Positions 16,877 to 27,018 are shown, counted from the stretch's first letter. The stretch is 64,000 nt of DNA from Enterococcus crotali (GCF_000633635.1 NZ_AYPQ01000007.1:195918-259917), one strand, 5' to 3'. Made by a program: numbers and translations. The notes: generated by a model not told the origin, from the letters alone.

Positions 16877-19644
16877 GCAAAAGTGTTTATTTCTTTGATG
16901 AGCGTCAGCACTTACTTCGGATCGTGAAAGAAAACGAGCTGATAGAAGTTATTCAGGAAAAAGAAATTACTTCAAATAAAGAAGAATTGATGAATGATAC
17001 ACTAAATGTCTCCACTGTTTACGATGAAGAATTAAAACAAGCGGCATACATGGCTGTAAAAGAAGAAGCTTCTTATTATAGCTTATACAGAATTATTTTA
17101 GACACTGAATCTGAGAATATTTTATCGTTTGTAGGAATCAGCTTCGCACCGGATGAACTTGATTCTTATGTAGTAAAAAATGTTGAAGTTAAAAACGATT
17201 CGATCAAAAATACAATACAAAAATTGTTAACAGAAACAGAGTGGCGTCTAGGAGAAATCGATACAAACTTACCAGTCATCACAGAAGATTTTAGTTTTTT
17301 CTCTGTGCGTGATGCACTAAAAAATATTCAAACAAAAGGCTGTGAGATTTTATTTAAATATAAAATAGATGGTATCGGTATCACAGATAAATGGCTAGAA
17401 GTCTATCGTGAAATTGGCGAGCAAAGCAACCAACGTTTTACGTATGGTGATAAAGCATTAAGCATCATAAAAGAGCAAGATCGCAATCAAGTGTATACAA
17501 GTCTGATCGGACGCGGACGTGGTGAAGATGTCGGTGACGGAAAAGGCAAACGTATCGAGTTCACAAATATAGAGTGGAAAAAAGCAAACGGTAAACCTTT
17601 AAATAAACCAAAGGGACAAAATTGGCTAGAATTTCCTGAAATGACAACACAATACGGTATTCCACTTAAAAATGGCGGCATGAGAAGACGAGAAAAAGTC
17701 ATTACGTTTGATGAAGAAGAAAGTCCAGAAAAATTACTACAAAAAACATACGATTCACTCATCGAATATTCTCGACCACTTGTTCAATTTAAAACAGAAA
17801 TCTTAGGTGGAGATGCAATTGGTAATACCGTGACGATCCATCGTCATGACCGAAACTATCACTATCAAACACGAATTTTTAAAGTGAAAATCGATCGTTT
17901 GACAGGAAAAGTCGAAGCTGGTTTAGGAGATAATATTTCAAAAAGCATCTCAAAAGCTACTTCGGAGTTAAAAGGCAATGTCGATACCTTAGAAGAGAAA
18001 AAGATGACGTTTTATGATTCTGAAGAAATTTCAAAGTGGCAAGATGACATTATACGTGGAGCAAAAGGCGGCTCGATAAAACTGATGAATGGAATCGAAA
18101 CGGGAAAATCAAATAGTCGTGAGCCGTATCAACAAGTTTTTATGGATGGAAATTCGCTAGAAAATAGTAAACGTTTTTTAGTAATGAACTCTGATGGAAT
18201 TGGTTTTATCAAAGATAATTTTGCAAACAAGCCTAAAACAGCTTGGACGATTGATGGTCAGTTTAATGCCGATTACATCAATACAGGTACATTAAGAGCA
18301 ATTGATATAAAAGGGGTCAATATCTATGGTTCTAAATTTGAATCAGATAGTGGCGGATTTAAAGTTCATATTATTGATGGCAAAATTCGGTTTCTCAATT
18401 CAGACACTGGAAAAGAAATCGGGGCTATTGCTCCAGCATTTGTAGACGGAGCATTAAAAGGATATACAATTATTCAAAAATCAGGTTATTCAATCAATAT
18501 AGCGACTCAATCAACAGATGCAAAAGTTCATGCGAATGTTATCAGTATTCCACCTGACAGCACAGCAGACAATCCCAAATTAGAGATTCATGGAAAAGTT
18601 GCTTTAAAGGGTGAGTTAAATATAAATGGCAAGCTATTTCTTAATGGCAAAGAAATAACCGGTAACGGCAGTGGAGGATCTGGTGGCATCGGTGGAGGAA
18701 TACCACCAGAGTTGACAACCGATCAAGAAAAAAACGCTTGGGGTATCTGGCAATTCTTTAAAAATAAAGGGTGGACTGAACAATCGATCGCTGGAATGTT
18801 GGGGAATATCCAATCAGAATCGGGGATCATGCCTGATATCGACGAACTAAGTGGAGGCGGTGGTTATGGACTAACTCAATGGACACCTAAATCCAAGCTA
18901 GTTAATTGGTGTAATGAAAATGGTTTGGATCATCGAACGCTGGATTCCCAATGCCAACGAATACAATGGGAAATGGAAAATAATCAGCAATGGTTTCCAA
19001 ACTATGAAAGACCAGATTTATCAAACATCTCTTTTAGAGATTTCACTAAGCTTTCGGATGTCAAATTGTCAGCAGAATATTTTATTGCATTTTATGAGCA
19101 TCCTAAATATCCTAATCAACCAATAAGAGCACAACAAGCTCAATATTGGTATGACAAGTTAAGAAATTTGAAACCAGGAGCTTCAACTGGAGCTGCAGGG
19201 CTAGCTCATTTAGACACCTTATATAAACAGCCTTTAGGCAATGGACAATGTTATGCCGTGCCAGCAGAGTATTCTGGATTTTTAGGTGGTTGCGGTTTAG
19301 GCGCAAGTACTGGCTATCCGTTAAGCCATAACATAGGAGACACTGAGGCTGCGGCAGAAATCGGTAGCGCTTATGATTGGGCAGCTGTTGGATGGAAAGT
19401 AATATATAATCCGTCATACGAACAATTAGTACCGGGTGCAATCATCAACTGGAAACGCGGTGGAAATATCGGTGGTTTTAACGTTGACTATACCTATGGT
19501 CATACAGGCGTTATTCGAGGATTAACCCATGGTGGTTTCCAAACCTATGAACAAAATATCGGATTAGGGCAAGTTGTCGGTAAATATGAACGTCAATGGA
19601 TTGGATCAAGCGAAATCAGCTCAATCGTGATTCCACCCAAATAA
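16873..19644 (+). CDS. Tail-associated lysin (Tal) with lysozyme-like and CHAP domains
   Basis: This 923-residue tail-tip protein has three parts. Residues ~1-380 are the Tal/gp27-like hub (endopeptidase tail family), with a conserved RVTG-like junction (LIGRGRGEDVGDGKG). Residues ~380-600 are a beta-rich shaft ending in a Gly-rich hinge. The C-terminus carries two peptidoglycan hydrolases: a phage tail lysozyme domain (~610-760; EKNAWGIWQFFKNKGWTEQ, GNIQSESG with the catalytic Glu, YGLTQWTP) and a CHAP amidase/endopeptidase (~775-923; NGQCYAVPAEY with the Cys and YGHTGVIRG with the His). They would open the wall for the tail tube. ATGA overlap with Dit shows coupling. Confidence 0.88.
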   Translation: MSKSVYFFDERQHLLRIVKENELIEVIQEKEITSNKEELMNDTLNVSTVYDEELKQAAYMAVKEEASYYSLYRIILDTESENILSFVGISFAPDELDSYVVKNVEVKNDSIKNTIQKLLTETEWRLGEIDTNLPVITEDFSFFSVRDALKNIQTKGCEILFKYKIDGIGITDKWLEVYREIGEQSNQRFTYGDKALSIIKEQDRNQVYTSLIGRGRGEDVGDGKGKRIEFTNIEWKKANGKPLNKPKGQNWLEFPEMTTQYGIPLKNGGMRRREKVITFDEEESPEKLLQKTYDSLIEYSRPLVQFKTEILGGDAIGNTVTIHRHDRNYHYQTRIFKVKIDRLTGKVEAGLGDNISKSISKATSELKGNVDTLEEKKMTFYDSEEISKWQDDIIRGAKGGSIKLMNGIETGKSNSREPYQQVFMDGNSLENSKRFLVMNSDGIGFIKDNFANKPKTAWTIDGQFNADYINTGTLRAIDIKGVNIYGSKFESDSGGFKVHIIDGKIRFLNSDTGKEIGAIAPAFVDGALKGYTIIQKSGYSINIATQSTDAKVHANVISIPPDSTADNPKLEIHGKVALKGELNINGKLFLNGKEITGNGSGGSGGIGGGIPPELTTDQEKNAWGIWQFFKNKGWTEQSIAGMLGNIQSESGIMPDIDELSGGGGYGLTQWTPKSKLVNWCNENGLDHRTLDSQCQRIQWEMENNQQWFPNYERPDLSNISFRDFTKLSDVKLSAEYFIAFYEHPKYPNQPIRAQQAQYWYDKLRNLKPGASTGAAGLAHLDTLYKQPLGNGQCYAVPAEYSGFLGGCGLGASTGYPLSHNIGDTEAAAEIGSAYDWAAVGWKVIYNPSYEQLVPGAIINWKRGGNIGGFNVDYTYGHTGVIRGLTHGGFQTYEQNIGLGQVVGKYERQWIGSSEISSIVIPPK

Positions 19645-19669
19645 TCAATTTTTAGAAAGGAGTGAGTAA

Positions 19670-20544
19670 ATGTCAATCGTATATCCAATTTTCTTATCAA
19701 TCACACAACCAAACGATAATATTCCAACAATCATGATTCGTCAATTTGACGAAGGAACACAAGTACTGGATGTGACCGTAACAGAACATGGAAAACCAAA
19801 AGACATTTCAAATTTAACCCCTTTTTCTGCGTCAAACAAGGACATCATGCTGGACTCGGTTTATCTGAGCAAAAAGTCGTTAAAATCATCGACGCAAAAA
19901 AAGGAAAGTTACAATATACATTAACCAATTATGATATGCAAAATATCGGAGAAAATACAGCGTACTTCAGCTTTAAAGAACTTCAAAAAGATTTAAGTTG
20001 GCGACAACAATTTTCGACGAGAGATTTTGTTTATCAAGTCAAAGAAAGTATTTACGACGAGGGAATCAGAGACCGTAACTATATTTGGACATTTGAAGAA
20101 ATCTTGCGCTATTTCACTGAATGGGTGAAAACCTGCCAGGAGATTTATGATGACTGGTATTTAGTAGCACAAGAAGAGTTACAGCGGATTATTGTTGAAT
20201 TCAAAGGCTGGATTACAACAAGTCAGCAACGTTATGACAAATGGACAGAAGTTCAAAGAGCAGAATTTGATAAATGGTTTACTACAATTAAAGGGATTTT
20301 AGATGAAAATGTTGCTGGTAATCTTCTGAACGTAATCGAAGAATTAAAATTAGCACATTTCACCTTGAAAAGTGGTGAAACTGGCATCCTTAGAACCATT
20401 CGAGATGATAAATTCAGTTTGAATCATAAGGTAACTAAAGTAGGAACAGTCTTGCATAAAAAAGAAGCTTCCGCTCTAGTTGTAGCAGAAATTGACAGTG
20501 AAATGCAAAATACCTTCTTTATAAGAAAGGTGAGATCAGTATAA
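19670..20544 (+). CDS. BppU-like baseplate upper protein, frameshifted
   Basis: The frame starting at 19670 gives MSIVYPIFLSITQPNDNIP and a BppU N-terminal beta domain that binds Dit, but goes out of frame after DISNLTP. The -1 frame continues FFCVKQGHHAGLGLSEQKV, KGKLQYTLTNYDMQN and GENTAYFSFKEL, then a long helical linker (WVKTCQEIYDDWYLVAQEEL) to 20544. Adding one T to the T5 run near 19822-19826 restores a 291-residue BppU. I regard it as one gene, probably broken by a sequence error. It would connect the baseplate core to the receptor-binding proteins downstream. Confidence 0.78.
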
Positions 20545-20774
20545 TGGCGCATGAAGTAGACATCAAAAAAGTTATGGAAACAGACAAAGCCGGCGTACAA
20601 CGCCAAGTCTTTCCAGAAACACATGTCAGTGCAATCCTTGGTTTAGAGAATATCGCAGCAGCAGGCACTGGCGTGAGATCAATCAATGGAAAAACCGGAG
20701 ATATCACATTAACAGCCAAAGATTTAGGTATCCAAGGAACAAATATAACAATAGATAAGGTGGGAACAGTATGA
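20544..20774 (+). CDS. Short tail-fibre/receptor-binding-like protein 1
   Basis: This 76-residue protein starts inside the end of the BppU frame with AAAGGTGAG upstream. Its N-terminal part (RQVFPETHVSAILGL) matches the YPKTHxxAxxxL motif of the next two proteins. The rest contains NGKTGDITLTAKDLGI, a short repeat common in phage tail fibres and stem structures. It ends in IDKVGTV, and the bases coding for that end also form the next gene's ribosome binding site. Function is inferred from position; it may be an adaptor for fibre trimers. Confidence 0.55.
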   Translation: MAHEVDIKKVMETDKAGVQRQVFPETHVSAILGLENIAAAGTGVRSINGKTGDITLTAKDLGIQGTNITIDKVGTV

Positions 20775-21100
20775 CAGATATCGTTGAATTAAAAAGTGAT
20801 GGAGCTGTTGTTTATCCTAAAACACATGTAAATGCTGTAGAAGGATTAACAACAATCAAAGGTGAAAAAGGAGAAACAGGACCAGCAGGACCACAAGGTG
20901 CAACGGGAGCTGCAGGTGCGGTTGGTCCACAAGGTTTAAAAGGGGCAACTGGGGCTACAGGACCACAGGGACCAGCCGGAACAAATGCTACAACGACAGC
21001 TGTAGCAACACAAACTGTCAATGGATTGATGAGTGCCGTTGATAAGAAAAAATTAGATACATTACCAACAATAACTTTTAGTAAGGTGGGAGCAGTATAA
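20771..21100 (+). CDS. Collagen-like short tail-fibre protein 2
   Basis: This 109-residue protein has the shared N-terminal module (MTDIVELKSDGAVVYPKTHVNAVEGL). A collagen-like run of about 13 Gly-X-Y triplets follows (KGEKGETGPAGPQGATGAAG and on). The C-terminal segment (TQTVNGLMSAVDKKKLDTLP) is frequent in phage fibres. Gly-X-Y stretches form trimeric stalks in phage and surface proteins. It overlaps the preceding gene by four bases (ATGA) and ends SKVGAV, whose coding bases again carry the downstream ribosome binding site. Confidence 0.65.
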   Translation: MTDIVELKSDGAVVYPKTHVNAVEGLTTIKGEKGETGPAGPQGATGAAGAVGPQGLKGATGATGPQGPAGTNATTTAVATQTVNGLMSAVDKKKLDTLPTITFSKVGAV

Positions 21101-21618
21101 TGGCAGATATCGTACAATTAGAAGAAAAAGGGAACTTGCTTTATCCGAAGACACATACAAGCGCTATTGATAATTTTGATGAGACAGTTGTGAAGAAAAC
21201 TGGTAATGAAGAAATTGCCGGGGTCAAGAATTTTAAAGGTGATTTGCAATTAAATGGGAAATCAGTTGAAACTAAACTGGACTCAGGAATTTTGTGGACT
21301 GGTACTTGGATTTTAAATGAACTTCAAACAATAACACCTAAAAAGAAATTATCTGATTGTAAGACAGGCTGGATATTGGTTTTTCAAGAATATGATAAAG
21401 GAGCAACGAATAGTTCTGCCTTTCACTATTTTCATGTTCCAAAATGTCATGTGATTAAACATAACAATAGAGGGTTAGTTTTTCAGATATCTAATTATAA
21501 TGGAGCTACCATGGGTGTGAAGTATCTTTATATTAGTGATACTCAAATTAAAGGACATTCTTTGAATGGACAGGCACCTAATAATATTCAAGCTATAACA
21601 GAGATTTATGAATATTAG
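21100..21618 (+). CDS. Putative receptor-binding tip protein 3
   Basis: This 172-residue protein has the same N-terminal module (MADIVQLEEKGNLLYPKTHT) and a short GNEEIAGVKNFKGDLQLNGK segment typical of tail fibre shafts. Its ~110-residue C-terminal domain (ILWTGTWILNELQTITPKKKL, then FHYFHVPKCHVIKHNNRG) is beta-rich and the most distinctive part, so it is the likely host-recognition tip. Phage receptor-binding tips of this size are typical, but the exact family is not recognised. It is the last gene of the locus and is followed by a terminator. Confidence 0.6.
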   Translation: MADIVQLEEKGNLLYPKTHTSAIDNFDETVVKKTGNEEIAGVKNFKGDLQLNGKSVETKLDSGILWTGTWILNELQTITPKKKLSDCKTGWILVFQEYDKGATNSSAFHYFHVPKCHVIKHNNRGLVFQISNYNGATMGVKYLYISDTQIKGHSLNGQAPNNIQAITEIYEY

Positions 21619-21696
21619 AAAAAATGATATAAAACTATAAGTAGCTAATTTAATATCTTTAATGATTGATAAGTTAAACAAACCTATAAATGAAGT

Positions 21697-21727
21697 GAGA
21701 GGTGCTCTATTTGGAGTGCCTCTTTTT
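21697..21727 (+). terminator. Terminator closing the tail locus
   Basis: The 9-bp stem GAGGTGCTC / GAGTGCCTC (21699-21707 and 21714-21722) has two G-U pairs and is followed by five T. Confidence 0.85.
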
Positions 21728-21782
21728 ATAAATTAACGCCAGAAAAATATGTTTGATAGGACTTTATCCGAGAAATTCTTAC

Positions 21783-21829
21783 TTGACTGCTACTAACACT
21801 TATCGTAATATAGTTAGGAACCGAACTAT
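21783..21829 (+). promoter_or_regulatory. Sigma-A promoter with overlapping palindromic operator (marR-type)
   Basis: TTGACT (21783-21788), a 17-base spacer and TAATAT (21806-21811) form a strong promoter. The inverted repeat ATAGTT-N8-AACTAT (21810-21829) overlaps the -10 and the start site. It immediately precedes a MarR-family gene, so it is most likely that regulator's own operator. Confidence 0.75.
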
Positions 21830-21847
21830 CCAGCAAGGAGGTAAATC

Positions 21848-22312
21848 ATGGACAGAAAAATCGGTCTAAAAATCAGAATTTTAGCCAATGAACTAAATCG
21901 AAAAGCGGCAGAAATTTTAAAAGAAGATGATGGTGAAGCTTCTTCGAGCATCCAAATGCGTATTCTAAATTTTATTCATCGCCGCAATAGCCAACAGGTA
22001 CCCGTTTATCAAAAAGACATCGAGCAAGAATTTGATATTCGTCGATCTACTGCGACAGGGGTTCTGCAAACGATGGAGAAACGCTTATTTATCGAAAGAA
22101 AATGTTGCGAAAAAGACAATCGTTACAAAACGATTATTTTAACTGAACTAGGACAACAGAAAGTTAAAGAAAATATTGTGAAGCTACATAAATTCGATGA
22201 ATTATTAGTTCAAGGAATTTCAGAAAATGATCTAACGATTTTCTTTAAGTTAATGGAAAAACTATCAGAAAACAGCAAAAAAATAAATAAGGAAGGTGAA
22301 CGGATTACATGA
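21848..22312 (+). CDS. MarR-family transcriptional regulator
   Basis: This 154-residue winged-helix protein has a recognition region in YQKDIEQEFDIRRSTATGVLQ and a wing near KDNRYKTIILTELG, flanked by the dimerisation helices typical of MarR. AGCAAGGAGGTAAATC precedes the ATG. Its stop overlaps the start of the ABC exporter gene (ATGATA region), so regulator and exporter form one operon. The palindrome at its promoter suggests autorepression. The inducer is probably a compound exported by the transporter, but the sequence does not say which one. Confidence 0.9.
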   Translation: MDRKIGLKIRILANELNRKAAEILKEDDGEASSSIQMRILNFIHRRNSQQVPVYQKDIEQEFDIRRSTATGVLQTMEKRLFIERKCCEKDNRYKTIILTELGQQKVKENIVKLHKFDELLVQGISENDLTIFFKLMEKLSENSKKINKEGERIT

Positions 22313-24044
22313 TAAAAAAACTGATTGCCAATATAGGCGTCTATAAAAAAGAAAGTATCATTGCACCGATTTACGTAACAGGCGAAGTGATTTTAGATAT
22401 CATTATTCCACTAGTCATGGCGATGATGATCGATAATGGGATCGAAAAAGGAAATACCAAAGCGATTTTAATGTATGGCGCGATTTTATTTGTTTGTGCA
22501 ATTATTGCGTTATTTTTTGGTGCGATGTCAGGTCGCTATGCGGCAGTTGCTTCAGCTGGCTTTGCAAAAAATTTACGAGATCAATTATTTGTTCGAATCC
22601 AAGGATTTTCATTCTCAAATATCGATCGTTTTTCTACCTCAAGCTTGATTACACGAATGACAACGGATGTGACCAATGTTCAAAATGCGTACCAAATGAT
22701 TATTCGATTGTTAGTTCGTAGTCCCTTGATCATGATTTTTTCATTAGCGATGGCTTATAGTATCAACAAGGACCTATCATTGATTTATTTAGGTGTTGTA
22801 CCATTTTTAATGATCGGTTTAGCGCTAGTTATTTATTTTGCTCATCCTAATTTCAATAAAGTTTTCCGTATTTATGATAAATTAAATAACGTTGTTCAAG
22901 AAAACTTGCAGGGGATTCGAGTCGTGAAATCTTATGTAAGAGAAAAACATGAAGATGAGAAATTCAAAACCGTTTCTAAAGATATTTACAAAACATTCTC
23001 AAAAGCTCAAAGTATTGTTGCTTTTAATAATCCTATTTTACAGTTTGCAGTCTATACCTGTATGTTATTGATTTCTTGGTTAGGAGCAAATTTGTAGTAG
23101 GGAGCACCTTAACTACTGGAGAATTAGTCAGCATGTTTACGTATACAATGCAGATTTTAATGAGCTTAAATATGTTATCTATGGTTTTTGTTATTGTATT
23201 GATTGCACGGACTTCAGCCGAGCGGATCACAGAAGTATTAGCTGAGGAAAGTGATTTGAAAAATAACGCTAATCCTATTTATGAAGTGGCAGATGGATCT
23301 GTTCGTTTTAATGACGTGAGTTTCAGTTATGCTAATGATCTCGAAAAATTAGCATTGATGCATGCAAATCTTGAAATCAAATCAGGTGAAGTGATTGGGA
23401 TCGTGGGTGGAACAGGTAGTTCTAAATCAACCTTAGTACAGTTGATTCCAAGGTTATACGATGTGACACAAGGATCAGTAGAAGTTGGTGGACGTGACGT
23501 GCGGGAGTACGATTTAAAATCATTGCGTGATCAAGTCAGTATGGTTTTACAAAATAATGTCCTATTTACAGGAACGATCAAAGAAAATCTGCGCTGGGGT
23601 AATGAACATGCCACTGATGAGGACTTGATCAGAGTTTGTAAAATCGCACAGGCTGATAGTTTTATCCAAGAGTTTCCTGATAAGTATGACACTGTTATTT
23701 CTCAGGGGGGAAATAATGTTTCTGGTGGTCAAAAACAACGTTTGTGTATTGCACGAGCGCTGCTGAAAAAACCGAAGATTCTTATTTTAGATGACTCAAC
23801 GAGTGCGGTGGACACGAAAACGGATCGTCTGATCAGAGAAGGAATGAGACAAGAAATTCCTGGAACAACGACGTTTATCATTGGACAGCGTGTGTCTTCT
23901 ATTGAAGATTCTGATCGTATTATTGTTATGGATAAGGGTTTGATCAATGCGATTGGCACTCATGATGAACTATTAGCTAGTAATCAGATTTATCAAGAAG
24001 TTTATGAGTCTCAAAAGAAAGGATTTGGTGAAGAGGATGCGTGA
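22309..24044 (+). CDS. Heterodimeric ABC exporter, subunit 1 (frameshifted)
   Basis: This is a fused ABC exporter half (about 578 residues). Six transmembrane helices are in the first ~300 residues; the nucleotide-binding domain has Walker A GGTGSSKST, signature VSGGQKQR and Walker B LILDDSTSAVD. The Asp after Walker B replaces the catalytic Glu, so this half supplies the degenerate ATP site. The frame breaks after ISWLGA near 23085 and resumes as KFVVGSTLTTGEL one frame back. One A restored in GCAAATTT repairs it. This is probably a sequence error. It is homologous to enterococcal MarR-linked multidrug exporters such as EfrEF, but identity to that system is unproved. Confidence 0.85.
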
Positions 24045-25924
24045 TGAACAAACAAAAGGGATTCGCAAAAGTCAAGATCCTTTGAAAACATTGAAGCGAC
24101 TGTTTTCATATATGTTTAAAAAATACAAATTTCTACTTGTACTAGTAATGATCCTCATTTTATTAAGTACCTTTGCCAATGTTCGGGGCTCTTTATTTCT
24201 GCAAGTGGTGATCGATGATTATATCACGCCATTACTGGGACAAAGTAATCCTAACTTTTCGGGATTATTAAAAGCAATCACAACGATGGCGTTGATTTAT
24301 GGTGTCGGGATCATTTCGAATTTAGGATTTAACCTAATCATGGTGCGAATCAGTGAAGGAACACAGAAAACAATTCGGGATGAAATGTTTACTCATCTTG
24401 AAACGTTGCCGATTCGTTATTTTGATTCCAATTCAGATGGAGATATCATGAGTCATTTTACGAACGATACAGATACCTTGCGTCAGATGATTTCTCAAAG
24501 TATTCCTAATCTGGTGGCGGCTGTGGTCAGCTTTGTGAGTGTGTTTATTGCAATGTTTACCATAAGTGTACCACTGACATTGGTCGTAATCGTTTCTGTT
24601 TCAATAATGATCGTTACGATTCGAATGATCGCAGGACGCAGTAGTCGTTATTTTGGTAAGCAGCAACGAGATTTAGGGAGAGTCAATGGTTTTATTGAAG
24701 AGATGATGCATGGGCAAAAAGTGGTGAAAATTTTTAATCATGAGCCGCAAACAATCGAAGAATTCACGACAATCAATGAAGAGCTACGTCAAAGTGCTAC
24801 TCAAGCCAATAAATATGCCAATAGCTTGATGCCGATCATGATGAATTTGTTAAACATCCAATATGTGCTTTTAGCCGTAGTTGGCGGAATCTTTTCAGTG
24901 TATGGTGTTTCTGGTTTAACGATCGGGATGATTGCTTCCTTTCTACAGCTAAGTCGCTCGCTGAACATGCCGATCAGTCAAGTTTCTCAACAAATCAATT
25001 TCGTGATCATGGCTTTAGCTGGAGCGGATCGGATTTTTACGTTGATCGATGAAAAGTCTGAAGTCGATGATGGCTATGTAACCCTAGTTAATGTAAATCG
25101 AGAAGCAAATGGACTTGTTGAAAGTGAAGCAAGAACAGGACTTTGGGCCTGGAAGCACCCTCACAATGACGGAACTGTTACGTATACAGAATTGACTGGA
25201 GATGTGCGTTTTGAAGATGTGTCTTTTGGCTATACAGATAACAATCGGGTGTTAAAAGATATTAATTTATATGCTGAACCAGGTCAAAAGGTTGCCTTTG
25301 TTGGCGCGACTGGAGCAGGAAAAACAACAATTACTAACTTGATCAATCGTTTCTATGATATTCAAGAAGGAAAAATCCGTTATGATGGAATTAATGTGAA
25401 GAAAATCAAGAAAAGTTCCTTGAGAAGATCATTAGGGATCGTGCTGCAGGATACCCATTTATTTACAGGAACGATCCGTGAAAATATTCGTTATGGAAAA
25501 TTGGATGCATCAGATGACGATGTCATCAAGCAGCTCAATTAGCCAATGCAGAAGACTTTATCAAAAACTTACCAGAAAAATATGATACTGTCATCACAGG
25601 TGACGGTGAAGGCTTATCACAAGGTCAACGTCAATTGTTGTCGATCGCTCGGGCGGCTATCGCTGATCCACCTGTAATGATTTTGGATGAAGCGACCTCT
25701 AGTATAGATACGAGAACAGAAAAACATGTGCAAGCAGGAATGGATCGTTTGATGAAAGGTAGAACGGTATTTGTTATCGCTCATCGATTGTCGACAATTC
25801 AAAACTCAGATGCGATTATGGTTATGGATCATGGGCGTATTATTGAACGAGGCAGCATGAAGATTTACTTGAAGAAAAGGGAATCTATCATCAGTTGTAT
25901 ACAGGGAAAGTAGAACTTTCGTAG
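24037..25924 (+). CDS. Heterodimeric ABC exporter, subunit 2 (two frameshifts)
   Basis: This partner half-transporter (~629 residues when repaired) has six transmembrane helices. Its ATPase domain has Walker A GATGAGKTT, an altered signature LSQGQRQ and canonical Walker B MILDEATSSID with the catalytic Glu. With subunit 1 it gives one active and one degenerate ATP site. A ~45-residue insertion (VNREANGLVESEARTGLWAW) precedes the ATPase domain. The frame is broken at ~25530 (ATCAAGCAG lacks one A; repaired product reads IKAAQLANAEDF) and at ~25857 (GGCAGCATG lacks one C; repaired reads RGSHEDLLEEKG), ending at 25924. I start at ATG 24037, overlapping subunit 1 by eight bases. Confidence 0.83.
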
Positions 25925-26065
25925 TGTCAAAAAATGGTAAAGTAAAATTATCGAAAACGAAAAAAGTGTTCAAATCCGAGAACTTGATAGATATTGTGTA
26001 ACATCAACACATACTTTATTGCTGAAGAATCTATTTTTTCTGATCGTATACTCAGTTAAAGAATG

Positions 26066-26512
26066 AGTTTGGGAAGTAAGTCCTAAGAAATATAAAATAG
26101 AAGACCGAAAATCATAAAAATGATTTTTCGATCTTCTATTTTTAGATTAAGGAGGGAATCAATTTGGGTTATCCGCTTATTTAGCCAATATTGCCTTAAA
26201 TTTACTGCGATTAGAGCGAACACAATTTCATTGTGTACTTGTTGTTTCCCACGAACAGAAAACCGAGCGAAGCTTAAGCAAGCCTTCAAAGAGCCGAAAG
26301 CAAGTTCGATGTCAATTTTTTGTTGATGATAAATTTTACCTTTTTCATCTCCTCCGTAGTTGATGTCGGCAACAGTATAGTTTGATACGTCAGAGAAACA
26401 TTCTTTTAAATTATTTAAAAGGGGGCGTCTTGTTTTGTACAAAAAGTGGTTCAAGTGCCAATCAATTCGACTGATATTTGGATTTTTCATTGGGGACTTA
26501 CTCCCTAATCTT
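26066..26512 (-). mobile_element. Internally deleted IS1182-like element
   Basis: About 450 bases remain. The left end has GGGAAGTAAGTCC and the right end, read on the other strand, has GGGAGTAAGTCC, so a terminal inverted repeat is still recognisable. Between them lies only the C-terminal part of a transposase on the minus strand and a hairpin (26094-26143, ATAGAAGACCGAAAA / TTTTTCGATCTTCTAT). The remnant is not autonomous. The following ~500 bases (26513-27018) are very AT-rich with no gene I can support. Confidence 0.6.
26083..26490 (-). pseudogene. IS1182-family transposase, C-terminal remnant
   Basis: The reading frame ends with the conserved DDE-transposase C-terminus of IS1182-type elements: IYHQQKIDIELAFGSLKACL with the catalytic Glu, then FARFSVRGKQQVHNEIVFAL and NLRQYW. 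The expected ~400 N-terminal residues, including both catalytic Asp residues, are missing. The first ~50 residues do not look like transposase. It is not functional. It lies just downstream of the ABC exporter genes. Confidence 0.7.
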
Positions 26513-27018
26513 TTTTTTATGCAATTAAGCAGGTTGTTATGTAGTCCTTTGAGTAGTCTTTTTTTATGATAAAACTTATTTTATGTAAAAAATAAATTAA
26601 TTCCTATTTTTAATAAAAAAATAGGAAAAGTTGAAATTGTAATATATTTTCAAATTGAAAATAAGATTTTTCATATTGACAGTTTTTTTATCTATGATAG
26701 GCAAGGATTCCTGGCGTTTTCAGATTAAATAGAAACAGCACTTCCAAAGTTTAGAGTAGCTCTTTTACCTGATATAATTGAAAAAGGAAGTAGAGATCTG
26801 CCTTTACAATTATTATTTTCATGTTATATTTATGTAAATTATATCTATAATATGTTTAAAGATAAGTAATGAGATCATTTTATATTTTAATGTATGGTAT
26901 TCGCTTTCATATCAAAATAGTGAATTTGATCTTTCATTTTTTTAACATATAAATTAGAGAATTTAGTGAAAGTAAGGATAGAAGAAACAATGTTATTTGT
27001 TGGAGGAGGAGTACTTAA

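Noticed and set aside
20812-21117. Minus-strand Pro/Ala-rich frame opposite the collagen-like gene
   Set aside because: It is the mirror image of Gly-X-Y codons; no start signal and no family.
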